64,000 nt of DNA from Aquirufa antheringensis. GTDB lineage: Bacteria > Bacteroidota > Bacteroidia > Cytophagales > Spirosomataceae. Numbering within the stretch: position 1 is the first letter of the stretch; each line of letters opens with the position of its first letter. The DNA lies in NCBI RefSeq assembly GCF_004307425.1, contig NZ_SEWZ01000001.1:497662-561661 (forward strand), written 5' to 3'. Below the pieces are notes generated by a model. That model saw nothing but the letters and a program-made list of their open reading frames with translations. It ran no database searches and was not told the origin of the DNA. The position numbers were made by a program, and so were the translations under genes. Below, one piece after another: positions 25,068-32,697 of this stretch.

Positions 25068-25643
25068 TTACTCCTTAATGAGAAACTTGTTCTGAAAAAA
25101 CAAGATGGCCATTACCCCACAAAAGATGGCCGCGTCCGCGAAATTAAAGATAGGGGTAGAATAATAGGAACCACCCCAAAGTGGAATCCACGAAGGCAAC
25201 GGACCCTCATAGAAATCCGCAAAGAACATATCGATGACTTGGCCGTGAAACCAGCTCATCGGAGCTCCTGCCGGCGCATTATTAAACCAAACCCCATAAA
25301 ATACGGAGTCAATTAGGTTGCCAATCGCACCCCCTAAAATCAAAGCTACGGATATTAAAAGGCCCGTAGGGCTCTTCTTAACAGTCAAGGAATGTAGGTA
25401 GTAGCCTATTCCGAACATCGCCACGATGCGGAAGGTCGTCAAGATTAATTTGCCCCAAATCGACCCGATTTGAATTCCAAAGGCCATGCCCGGATTTAAG
25501 GTGTAATGTAATTTGAAAAAGTCGCCTATCAGAGGGATTTGGCCAAAATAACCAGGCTCCATCCAGGTATGCACCGCTAGTTTAATTCCCTGATCTAGGG
25601 CAATAATCAACAGACTTAACAGGAAATAGCGGTAGTTTTTCAT
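25068..25643 (-). CDS. lspA: Lipoprotein signal peptidase (signal peptidase II)
   Basis: This 191-residue inner-membrane aspartyl protease cleaves prolipoproteins before the lipidated cysteine. It has four membrane helices, with the catalytic aspartates expected in GQVIDMFFADF and in FNFADAAIFCG. The GGAIGNLIDSVFYGVWF segment is typical. The periplasmic loop between helices 3 and 4 is longer than in E. coli (GPLPSWIPLWGGSYYSTP), as usual in Bacteroidota. The start overlaps the stop of the proline dehydrogenase gene by 4 bases, so the two are coupled. Confidence 0.95.
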   Translation of the reverse strand: MKNYRYFLLSLLIIALDQGIKLAVHTWMEPGYFGQIPLIGDFFKLHYTLNPGMAFGIQIGSIWGKLILTTFRIVAMFGIGYYLHSLTVKKSPTGLLISVALILGGAIGNLIDSVFYGVWFNNAPAGAPMSWFHGQVIDMFFADFYEGPLPSWIPLWGGSYYSTPIFNFADAAIFCGVMAILFFQNKFLIKE

Positions 25644-26839
25644 GCGTTGTTTCGGCGGTTTACTTCTTTTTGTAATAAGGCAAATTCGCGGGACGTTTGT
25701 CCAGCGATGGAACTATTTTCTTCTGCGCGTCTAAATAAATAGGGCATTACCGCATCTACCGGGCCGTAAGGTACGTATTTGGCCACATTATAGCCAGAGG
25801 CAGCTAAATTATAAGAGATGTTGTCAGACATACCTAATAATTGCGCGAAATAGATATTGGGATGATTGCTAGGGATTTGCAAGGCGTTCATCGCATCACA
25901 AAGTCGTAAACAGCTCGACTCATTGTGTGTTCCCATGCAGAAATGAACGCGATCCACGTGTTTTAAGCATAATTCAACGCCTAAATCATAATCGCGATCT
26001 GTATCTTCTTTACAGACGTGAAGGGGTTCGGAATACTCGTCTTCGTGCGCTTTTTGGCGTTCTTTTTCTAAATAGGCCCCTCGCACTAATTTAACTCCTA
26101 GGAAATAGTTCTTTTCCTCCGCCGCTGCGATTGCCTCTTTTAAGTTCGCTAGCATATCGTGGCGGTACATTTGGAAGGTATTGTAGATGATGGCTGTTTC
26201 TTGATTGTATTTTGCCATCATTTCGTAGGTCAATTGGTCGATCGTTGTCTGGATCCAGCTCTCCTCTGCATCGATGAATAAGCGAACCTTTAAGGCGTGT
26301 GCTAGGTCACAAATTTCGATTAATAAGTCTTTGCTATGGTTAAATAATTCCTGCTCCTCCTCACTTAAAGCTGCTTCGGTTTGTGCTTTCTCCAAAAGTT
26401 CTGCCTTAAAAATCCCCGTTACCTTAAATACGGCGAAGGGAATGGCCGGATTTTCGGCGGATTTACGGATGGTTTTGAGGATTTCTTCCTTGGTTTTTTG
26501 GAAAGATTTTTCGCTTTCTTCCCCTTCTACTGAGTAATCCAAAATGGTCCCAATTTTCGCTTTTTCAAGTTCTTGAATCGTTGATTCACAGCCATCTATG
26601 GTTTCTCCCCCACAAAATTGAGCGAAAATGGTACTTTTTATGATTTTTTTAACCGGAAAATGCAGGAAAAGGAACAATTTGATGAAAAAAGTGCCTAAAT
26701 TTACGAGCCAATTTTGGTTCATTGTGGCGAAAATCCAATAGGACTTCTTCAGCTGAAAATTGTCTTTCGAAGCAAAGGCGATTTGCGTATCCTCAAAAGA
26801 TAAACTTACAGAGGATTGTGTTGATGATTTTTTTGTCAT
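25640..26839 (-). CDS. Proline dehydrogenase
   Basis: This 399-residue monofunctional FAD enzyme oxidises proline to pyrroline-5-carboxylate. The barrel carries LGVKLVRGAYLEKER and the C-terminal YGPVDAVMPYLFRRAEENSS with its substrate-binding arginines. The ATG at 26839 is used. The longer frame starts with a TTG that lies inside a -7 promoter element (26858-26865). The PutA aldehyde dehydrogenase domain is absent and would be a separate gene elsewhere. The N-terminal FEDTQIAFASKDNFQLKKSY is typical for Bacteroidota. Confidence 0.92.
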   Translation of the reverse strand: MTKKSSTQSSVSLSFEDTQIAFASKDNFQLKKSYWIFATMNQNWLVNLGTFFIKLFLFLHFPVKKIIKSTIFAQFCGGETIDGCESTIQELEKAKIGTILDYSVEGEESEKSFQKTKEEILKTIRKSAENPAIPFAVFKVTGIFKAELLEKAQTEAALSEEEQELFNHSKDLLIEICDLAHALKVRLFIDAEESWIQTTIDQLTYEMMAKYNQETAIIYNTFQMYRHDMLANLKEAIAAAEEKNYFLGVKLVRGAYLEKERQKAHEDEYSEPLHVCKEDTDRDYDLGVELCLKHVDRVHFCMGTHNESSCLRLCDAMNALQIPSNHPNIYFAQLLGMSDNISYNLAASGYNVAKYVPYGPVDAVMPYLFRRAEENSSIAGQTSREFALLQKEVNRRNNA

Positions 26840-26857
26840 TTGTGCGAAAAATTGTTG

Positions 26858-26865
26858 CAAATATA
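26858..26865 (-). promoter_or_regulatory. -7 element TATATTTG before proline dehydrogenase
   Basis: The minus strand reads TATATTTG, an exact TAnnTTTG match, 18 bases before the ATG at 26839. It overlaps the alternative TTG start, supporting the shorter protein. Confidence 0.45.
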
Positions 26866-26945
26866 AGTGAATTATTATCGATTGCTTAAGAAATAAATAA
26901 ACAAATCAATAGGGGACGGAAGTCCTCGTTAACCGTCAGATTATT

Positions 26946-28040
26946 ATGAATGCCAATTTAGACATTGTACCGATGCAGGACTGGATTCAGACGAACGGCA
27001 AGCCCTTGATTATCGCGGGTCCCTGTTCAGCTGAGACAGAAGAGCAAGTATTAGAAACCGCTCGCCGTATCAAAGCGGAGGGTTATGCTCACATCATGAG
27101 AGCGGGTGTTTGGAAACCTCGTACACGTCCAGGCAGTTTTGAAGGGATGGGAGAACCAGCTTTGAAATGGTTAGTAGAAGCAAAGAAAGAAACAGGATTA
27201 CCTTTAGCGATTGAAGTAGCTACTCCAGAGCACATCGAATTAGCCTTGAAATACGGCGTTGATGTTTTATGGATCGGTGCTCGTACAACGGTTAACCCGT
27301 TTAACGTACAAGATTTAGCGGATGCTTTGAAAGGAGTAGACGTTCCTGTATTAGTAAAGAATCCAGTGAATCCAGATTTAGCTCTTTGGGTAGGTGCTTT
27401 CGAGCGTCTTCAAGGATCAGGTATCAAGAAATTAGGTGCTATCCACCGTGGTTTCTCGAATGCACAAGAAACAAAATACCGTAACTCACCTATGTGGGCG
27501 ATGGCAGTTGAATTAAAGCGTTTGTTCCCTCAAATGCCTTTAATCGGTGACCCATCTCACATGGCAGGTAAGCGTGCGTTATTGATGGAATTATCTCAAC
27601 GTATTTTGGATTTGAACTACGATGGTATGATCATCGAGACTCACCGCGATCCAGATGCAGCGTGGTCAGATGCTTCACAACAAGTAACTCCGGAGAAATT
27701 AGGCGAAATGTTACGTGATCTAGAAGTTCGCAACGCGAGCTATGGCGCAGACTTCTCTGATGAATTAGCAGGTCTTCGTGAGAAAATCGACAACATCGAC
27801 CGTGAATTATTAGAGGTTTTGGCTGCACGTATGGCTGTAGTGGAGAAACTAGGGGAATACAAGCGTGATAACAACGTAGCGGTATTACAATTAGATCGTT
27901 GGAAGCAATTACACAACGACCGTGCTAACCAAGCGAAAGGTTTAGCTTTATATCCAGAATTCGTAGAAGAACTATTCAAATTAGTTCACTTAGAGTCTAT
28001 CCGTAAGCAAACGGAAGTGATGAATAATGCGGCTGTTTAA
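26946..28040 (+). CDS. DAHP synthase / chorismate mutase fusion
   Basis: This 364-residue bifunctional enzyme of aromatic amino-acid synthesis has two domains. Residues 1-265 are a KDO8P-synthase-like (type I beta) DAHP synthase with IIAGPCSAETEEQ, GVWKPRTRPGSFEG and the metal-binding IGDPSHMAG. Residues 275-360 are an AroQ-type chorismate mutase (LREKIDNIDRELLEVLAARM). The fusion allows prephenate to feed back on the first step. The same fold is seen in kdsA at 50769. A small hairpin (ggggac...gtcctc) lies in its 5' leader, but no Phe/Tyr/Trp-rich leader peptide was found. Confidence 0.95.
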   Translation: MNANLDIVPMQDWIQTNGKPLIIAGPCSAETEEQVLETARRIKAEGYAHIMRAGVWKPRTRPGSFEGMGEPALKWLVEAKKETGLPLAIEVATPEHIELALKYGVDVLWIGARTTVNPFNVQDLADALKGVDVPVLVKNPVNPDLALWVGAFERLQGSGIKKLGAIHRGFSNAQETKYRNSPMWAMAVELKRLFPQMPLIGDPSHMAGKRALLMELSQRILDLNYDGMIIETHRDPDAAWSDASQQVTPEKLGEMLRDLEVRNASYGADFSDELAGLREKIDNIDRELLEVLAARMAVVEKLGEYKRDNNVAVLQLDRWKQLHNDRANQAKGLALYPEFVEELFKLVHLESIRKQTEVMNNAAV

Positions 28041-28054
28041 TCGCTTAATTTTAT

Positions 28055-28086
28055 AAAAAAAAGGCCCTTCAAAGGGTCTTTTTTTT
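28055..28086 (+). terminator. Terminator after DAHP synthase/chorismate mutase gene
   Basis: The A-run plus ggccctt (to 28069) pairs with aagggtc plus a T-run (28072-28086) with one G-U pair and a small loop. It is an intrinsic terminator 15 bases after the stop. Confidence 0.8.
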
Positions 28087-28094
28087 ATAAATTT

Positions 28095-28256
28095 AAAAGT
28101 TCAAAGACCAAAGTTCAAAGTTCAAAGGTGGTATCGCCTGCGGCGATGAGTTCGTGAAGGATTTTTCTTGAATGTATCCGCGAAGCGGATTCCGAATTTG
28201 CTCTTTGCTCTTTGCTCTTTGCTCTTTGAACTTTGCTATTTGAACTTTGCTATTTG
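28095..28256. repeat. Heptad repeat element C, the most complete copy
   Basis: The left arm has aaaagtt, caaagac, caaagtt, caaagtt, caaaggt (28095-28129). The core has two perfect palindromes, ATCGCC-tgc-GGCGAT (28133-28147) and ATCCGC-gaa-GCGGAT (28176-28190). The right arm has nine words, gaatttg, ctctttg four times, then aactttg and ctatttg alternating (28194-28256). The last word runs into the stop codon of the convergent EamA gene (28250-28252). Confidence 0.88.
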
Positions 28257-29143
28257 TCGCGGCGACTAACCGCGTACCCCGCCCACACAATCAGCCCCAT
28301 TCCCAAAATGGTAATGAAATCAGGTAATCCGTGGCCTAACACCACCTCAATCGCAATAGAAAAGATAACCGCGCTATTTCCCACTACGCCTACGATGCTG
28401 GCTTTTTCGTTCAATAGCGCCTGCGTCGTAAAGTATTGAACGCCTAAAGCTAAAAGACCCATCACTAAGGCCCAAATCCATTCCGCGAGAGAAGGCTGCA
28501 CCCAAACACCCGTCACGAAGCTATTCTCAAAACCACCTAGTGTTCCCGTTAAGAGGGAAATGGTCGAAGCGATTAATCCTGCCCCCATAAAAGAAACGAC
28601 GACCCAGCGGGAGTCATAATACTTTTGGGCCTCTTTGATCGCTAAATAGCCTAAGGCTGTTCCCATTGCGTAGATGATCCCGGTACTATGATGCCAAAGC
28701 GATCCTCCGCTTCCGGGCTGGAAAATAAGTAAGATGCCGAAAAAGCCGATCAGTAGAAATAAAACTTGTTTGCTGGAAAGTCCCTCATTTGGCAATAAAA
28801 AGAAGCTAAAAACCGCGATGAAGAGTGGAAATGCCTGGCCATAGGTGTTCGTTAAGGACAAACCAAGGTGTTCCAGCGTGTAGAAGAGGCAATACAAGGT
28901 GAAGGCGCCCAAAAGTCCGCGTAGGATAATGAAATAGAGTTTGCCGCCTGCTTGAACGGCTGGTTTACGGTAAAGGCTTGTCAATAAAAAGGGGAGACCT
29001 ACGGCGCTGCGGAAAAAGACGAGCTGGATGGAGCTGAACGTCTGGCTCATCTCTTTTGCGATCGCGGACATGATCGCGAAGCAAAGCGAGGAGAGTAACA
29101 TGAAAAATACACCCTTATTCGAATAAATTCGTTTTAACATCAT
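28250..29143 (-). CDS. EamA/DMT-family transporter
   Basis: This 297-residue protein has ten predicted membrane helices in two EamA repeats, each starting near FFMLLSSLCFAIMSAIAKEM and IYAMGTALGYLAIKEAQKY. The family exports or imports amino acids, nucleotide sugars or other small metabolites, and the substrate cannot be told. A double ATG (29143 and 29140) leaves the exact start open. The last codon and stop lie in the final 7-bp word of heptad element C, so the repeat has replaced or shaped the C-terminus. Confidence 0.88.
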   Translation of the reverse strand: MMLKRIYSNKGVFFMLLSSLCFAIMSAIAKEMSQTFSSIQLVFFRSAVGLPFLLTSLYRKPAVQAGGKLYFIILRGLLGAFTLYCLFYTLEHLGLSLTNTYGQAFPLFIAVFSFFLLPNEGLSSKQVLFLLIGFFGILLIFQPGSGGSLWHHSTGIIYAMGTALGYLAIKEAQKYYDSRWVVVSFMGAGLIASTISLLTGTLGGFENSFVTGVWVQPSLAEWIWALVMGLLALGVQYFTTQALLNEKASIVGVVGNSAVIFSIAIEVVLGHGLPDFITILGMGLIVWAGYAVSRRDK

Positions 29144-29198
29144 TTATAAACTTCGAGGATTAGCTCAAATTTTCTAACTTGCATTTCATTTCAAAGGT

Positions 29199-29570
29199 AT
29201 GACAAAAAAAATAATTTTATCTCCTGATGCACCCGCTCCCATTGGGCCTTATTCCCAGGCAGTTGAGGTGAATAACACGCTTTATGTGTCTGGACAGATT
29301 GCTTTGGCAGTTTTCGAGGCAGGTGGATCGATCGAAGAAGAGACGAATCAAGTGATGCTGAATTTGCAGCATATTTTGACGGCGGCGGGTTATACGTTCG
29401 AACAGGTGGTGAAGTGTTCCATTTTCGTGAAGGATATGGGTCATTTTGGCCAAATAAATGAAGTCTACGGTCGTTATTTCGTTCAAAATCCTCCCGCTAG
29501 AGAGACGGTAGAGGTGGCGCGCTTGCCTAAGGACGTGCGTGTTGAAATTTCCTGTATTGCCTATAAATAA
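29199..29570 (+). CDS. ridA: RidA family enamine/imine deaminase
   Basis: This 123-residue cytosolic protein hydrolyses reactive enamines and imines released by PLP enzymes. It has the family signature: APAPIGPYSQAVEVNNTLYVSGQIA near the N-terminus and PARETVEVARLPKDVRVEISCIAYK at the end, with the substrate-binding Arg in PARETVEV. Length is near the usual 125-130. It is followed after 7 bases by gltX and lies divergent from EamA. Confidence 0.93.
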   Translation: MTKKIILSPDAPAPIGPYSQAVEVNNTLYVSGQIALAVFEAGGSIEEETNQVMLNLQHILTAAGYTFEQVVKCSIFVKDMGHFGQINEVYGRYFVQNPPARETVEVARLPKDVRVEISCIAYK

Positions 29571-29577
29571 GAGATAA

Positions 29578-31080
29578 ATGTCTGATTCAGTACGTGTTCG
29601 CTTTGCGCCTAGTCCTACCGGACCACTCCACATCGGAGGGGTAAGAACCGCTTTATATAATTACCTGTTTGCCCGCAAAATGGGGGGTAAATTCTTGTTA
29701 CGTATCGAAGATACTGACCAGGCGCGTTTTGTGCCGGGTGCGGAAAACTACATTTTAGAGAGTTTAGCTTGGTTAGGCATCAGCCCAGACGAGGGTGTAG
29801 GGGTGGGTGGGCCACACGAACCTTATCGCCAAAGCGAACGCAAAGACCTCTACAAAGCCTATGCTGACCAATTATTAGCAGATGGCAAAGCCTATTACGC
29901 CTTTGACACCTCAGAGGAATTAGATGCGATGCGTGCTAGTTTTGAGAGCCAAGGTTCTGCTTTTCAATACAATTCATTGACCCGTGTGAAGTTGAAAAAT
30001 TCGATTGCTTTAGCTTCGGCCGAAGTGGATCAATTAATCGCTTCCGGAACGCCTTACGTGATTCGCCTGAAAGTTCCGGCGAAAGGGGAGGTGCGTTTCC
30101 AAGACAGCATTCGCGATTGGGTACACGTGCATACGTCCAGCATCGATGACAAAGTCTTGATGAAGTCAGACGGGATGCCTACCTACCACCTAGCGAACGT
30201 GGTGGATGATCACATCATGGAAATTACCCACGTGATTCGGGGTGAGGAATGGTTGCCATCCGCACCATTGCATATTTTATTATACCAAGCATTTGGGTGG
30301 AAAGCACCTCAGTTTGCCCATTTGCCTCTTTTATTAAAGCCAGAGGGCAATGGTAAGTTGTCCAAAAGAGACGCAGATCTAGGTGGCTTCCCCGTATTCC
30401 CTATGGAATGGACGGATCCAGCGACGGGTGCGATTTCGAAAGGATTTAAGCAGGAAGGCTACCTGAAGGAAGCCACCTTGAATTTCTTAGCTTTCTTAGG
30501 CTGGAATCCAGGCACAGAGCAAGAGATGTTCAGCTTAACAGAGCTAGCAGACGCGTTCTCGTTAGAACGCATTAATAAAGCGGGTGCGAAGTTCGATGTA
30601 AAAAAAGCCCAATGGTTTAATGAGCAATACATTAAGCAACAAGATCCGGTAGCTTTGGCGGCGGATTATTTGCCTAGCTTACCTGCAGAACAAGGTCTCG
30701 CTTTCGTGCACTTATTCTTAGATCGCATTACGTTCCCACAAGAATTAGCGGTGAAAGTGGCGGAGTTTCAAGCGCGTCCAGCGATTTACGAAGAAGCCGT
30801 TCTGGCTTCGAAGTGGAATGCTGATGCGGCGTCAGGTTTACAGTTTATTGCACAAGCCTTGCCTAGTGTGGATTCGTGGGAGCCGGAAGGCATCAAGCAG
30901 GCGATTCACGAAGTATTAGAGGCGAATGGAATTAAGATGGGAAAAGTGATGCAGATTTTGCGCGTAGCCTTGAGTGGAAACGGAGCAGGTCCAGATTTGA
31001 TGATTTCGATGCAATTATGGGGCAAAGCGGAGGTGATCGAGCGATTGTCTACGGCTTTGGCAAAATTCCCTGCACTCTAA
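29578..31080 (+). CDS. gltX: Glutamate--tRNA ligase
   Basis: This 500-residue class I synthetase has HIGH as HIGG (residues 18-21, in PSPTGPLHIGGVRTALYN) and KMSKS as KLSKR (in GNGKLSKRDADLGG, about residue 260). The C-terminal anticodon-binding part is complete. Since gatC follows in the same unit, it may be the non-discriminating form that also charges tRNA-Gln for the GatCAB pathway (inference). A 60-codon ORF and gatC lie directly downstream. Confidence 0.96.
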   Translation: MSDSVRVRFAPSPTGPLHIGGVRTALYNYLFARKMGGKFLLRIEDTDQARFVPGAENYILESLAWLGISPDEGVGVGGPHEPYRQSERKDLYKAYADQLLADGKAYYAFDTSEELDAMRASFESQGSAFQYNSLTRVKLKNSIALASAEVDQLIASGTPYVIRLKVPAKGEVRFQDSIRDWVHVHTSSIDDKVLMKSDGMPTYHLANVVDDHIMEITHVIRGEEWLPSAPLHILLYQAFGWKAPQFAHLPLLLKPEGNGKLSKRDADLGGFPVFPMEWTDPATGAISKGFKQEGYLKEATLNFLAFLGWNPGTEQEMFSLTELADAFSLERINKAGAKFDVKKAQWFNEQYIKQQDPVALAADYLPSLPAEQGLAFVHLFLDRITFPQELAVKVAEFQARPAIYEEAVLASKWNADAASGLQFIAQALPSVDSWEPEGIKQAIHEVLEANGIKMGKVMQILRVALSGNGAGPDLMISMQLWGKAEVIERLSTALAKFPAL

Positions 31081-31086
31081 AAGGAC

Positions 31087-31269
31087 ATGGCTAAAAAGGA
31101 CAAAAAGAAGGAATTGCCCACGGTTCATCCAGAATTAGCGGGATTTGAAATGAATATCGATTCATTAGGCACGATTACGTCTAGTCTTGATCGAGATCGT
31201 TTGAATGCTTTTTTGGACAAGCACATGCCCGAGGATAAAAAATTAAAACCGAAAGAAAATGAAGGTTAG
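31087..31269 (+). CDS. Small conserved-looking protein between gltX and gatC
   Basis: This 60-residue charged protein (KKDKKKELPTVHPELAGFEM at the start, KKLKPKENEG at the end) has a short central region around FEMNIDSLGTITSSLDRDRL. I recognise no domain. It starts 6 bases after gltX and overlaps gatC by 11 bases, which supports it as a real coupled gene rather than a chance ORF. A role with GltX or GatCAB is possible but unproven. Confidence 0.65.
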   Translation: MAKKDKKKELPTVHPELAGFEMNIDSLGTITSSLDRDRLNAFLDKHMPEDKKLKPKENEG

Positions 31270-31546
31270 TCAAGAAGATGTGAAGAAAGTCGCGCATTTG
31301 GCTCGATTAGAGATGCCCGAATCTAAATTAGGCGAAATGCAAGATTCTATTAACAAGGTTTTAGTCTGGATGGAAGCGCTAAATTCGGTGGACACAACGT
31401 CTGTGGAGCCTTTGGTCCATATGACCTCTGCCTTAAATCATTTCCGCGAAGACGAAGGTAAACTGACCTTAGATCGTGCCAAAGCCTTAGCTTTAGGTCC
31501 TGACACCAATGATACCTATTTCAAAGTGCCGCAAGTAATCGAATAA
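31259..31546 (+). CDS. gatC: Asp/Glu-tRNA amidotransferase subunit C
   Basis: This 95-residue small subunit of GatCAB converts Glu-tRNA(Gln) to Gln-tRNA(Gln) and Asp-tRNA(Asn) to Asn-tRNA(Asn). It has the usual start VKKVAHLARLEMPESKL and the mid-part VDTTSVEPLVHMTSALNHFREDE, and ends FKVPQVIE. gatA and gatB are not in the window. It overlaps the 60-codon ORF, and is convergent with aroB. Confidence 0.93.
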   Translation: MKVSQEDVKKVAHLARLEMPESKLGEMQDSINKVLVWMEALNSVDTTSVEPLVHMTSALNHFREDEGKLTLDRAKALALGPDTNDTYFKVPQVIE

Positions 31547-31557
31547 TAATGGAATAA

Positions 31558-32586
31558 TTAGCCAATATAGTACTCAATCGCCTTTTTCATTTCCGATTTA
31601 CTCACCGGAATATCATAGCCGCAATCTCCTATACCTGTTAACAGCGAGAAGCGAACTTCTCCACCTTTGTTCTTCTTGTCTTGAAGCGTTAACGCTATAA
31701 TCGCAGGAATTTCAGACGCTTTCAGCGGCACCCTTCCATAGGTCTCAAACAAGTATATTTCGATATCACCTAATTCTTGTTCACTAATCAATCCCCGTTG
31801 AAAGGCTACAAAAGCTTCCATAATCATTCCTACGGCGATTGCTTCCCCGTGTAAGATCTTACGCTTTCCTTGTTCCAACAAGAACGTTTCCACCGCATGA
31901 CCTAAGGTATGTCCCCAATTTAAGATCTTGCGCAATCCTTTTTCGGTCGGATCCTCAGTCACCACTGCCTTCTTAATTTCAACGGAATGTTCGATAAGAC
32001 TAGCGAAATCAACCTCCGAGAAATCCGTATGGCTTATTTGCTCCCATTTCTCCGCATCGCGAATCAGGCAATGCTTGATGATTTCAGCATAACCTGAAAG
32101 CTTTTGAGAAGCCGGTAAAGTTTGAATGAAAGTAGGGTCGATTAATACCGTTTTAGGTAAATTGAATACCCCAATGTGGTTCTTTAAACCTTGAAAATCC
32201 ACTCCTAATTTTCCACCCACACTTGCATCTACTTGAGCTAATAAGGTCGTAGGGATCTGAATAAAGTCGATTCCTCGCTTATAGATAGAAGCACAGAATC
32301 CACCTAAATCACCGATCACCCCACCACCTAAATTAATCAATAGGCCGTGGCGATCCATATTCGCCTTTGTCATCGCTTCCCACACTTTTTCGCAAGTTGC
32401 TAAATGCTTGTTATTCTCTCCAGACTTAATCTGAATCTTGATGAAGCTCTTGGGTAAATAGGCTTGAATTAACGGAAGGCAATGTTTTGAAGTCTGCTCG
32501 TCTACCAGAACCGCTATTTGCAAATAGGAATTTTGGCTCAAAAAAGCCGGCAAAGAATTTGAAATAGGGGCGATTTCTACTGACAT
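31558..32586 (-). CDS. aroB: 3-Dehydroquinate synthase
   Basis: This 342-residue NAD- and metal-dependent enzyme catalyses the second shikimate step. GGGVIGDLGGFCASIYKRGIDFIQIPTTLLAQVDASVGGK is the core nucleotide and substrate site (about residues 85-125, shown as one contiguous family landmark of roughly 40 residues), and the metal ligands appear in GYAEIIKHCLI, NWGHTLGHAVE and HGEAIAVGM. Length is normal. It is divergent from pdhB with a shared 110-bp promoter region carrying a -7 element for each gene. Confidence 0.96.
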   Translation of the reverse strand: MSVEIAPISNSLPAFLSQNSYLQIAVLVDEQTSKHCLPLIQAYLPKSFIKIQIKSGENNKHLATCEKVWEAMTKANMDRHGLLINLGGGVIGDLGGFCASIYKRGIDFIQIPTTLLAQVDASVGGKLGVDFQGLKNHIGVFNLPKTVLIDPTFIQTLPASQKLSGYAEIIKHCLIRDAEKWEQISHTDFSEVDFASLIEHSVEIKKAVVTEDPTEKGLRKILNWGHTLGHAVETFLLEQGKRKILHGEAIAVGMIMEAFVAFQRGLISEQELGDIEIYLFETYGRVPLKASEIPAIIALTLQDKKNKGGEVRFSLLTGIGDCGYDIPVSKSEMKKAIEYYIG

Positions 32587-32611
32587 AGGATTTTTTCTTC
32601 AATGGATTCCT

Positions 32612-32619
32612 CAAAATTA
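32612..32619 (-). promoter_or_regulatory. -7 element TAATTTTG of aroB
   Basis: The minus strand reads TAATTTTG, an exact TAnnTTTG match 25 bases before the aroB ATG. No clear -33 TTG is visible. Confidence 0.4.
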
Positions 32620-32627
32620 CCATGATT

Positions 32628-32660
32628 TTGTGAAAATGGACTATTTTTTGCCTAATTTTG
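32628..32660 (+). promoter_or_regulatory. Promoter of pdhB
   Basis: TTG (32628-32630), 22 bases, then TAATTTTG (32653-32660) fits the Bacteroidota -33/-7 pattern and ends 37 bases before the ATG at 32698. Confidence 0.55.
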
Positions 32661-32697
32661 TACCCGCTTGTTAATCCCACAAGATTTACATTTTTTT

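Noticed and set aside
26826-26891. Leader peptide before the DAHP synthase/chorismate mutase gene
   Set aside because: The 21-codon frame there overlaps the divergent proline dehydrogenase start and has only two Phe and no Tyr or Trp run.
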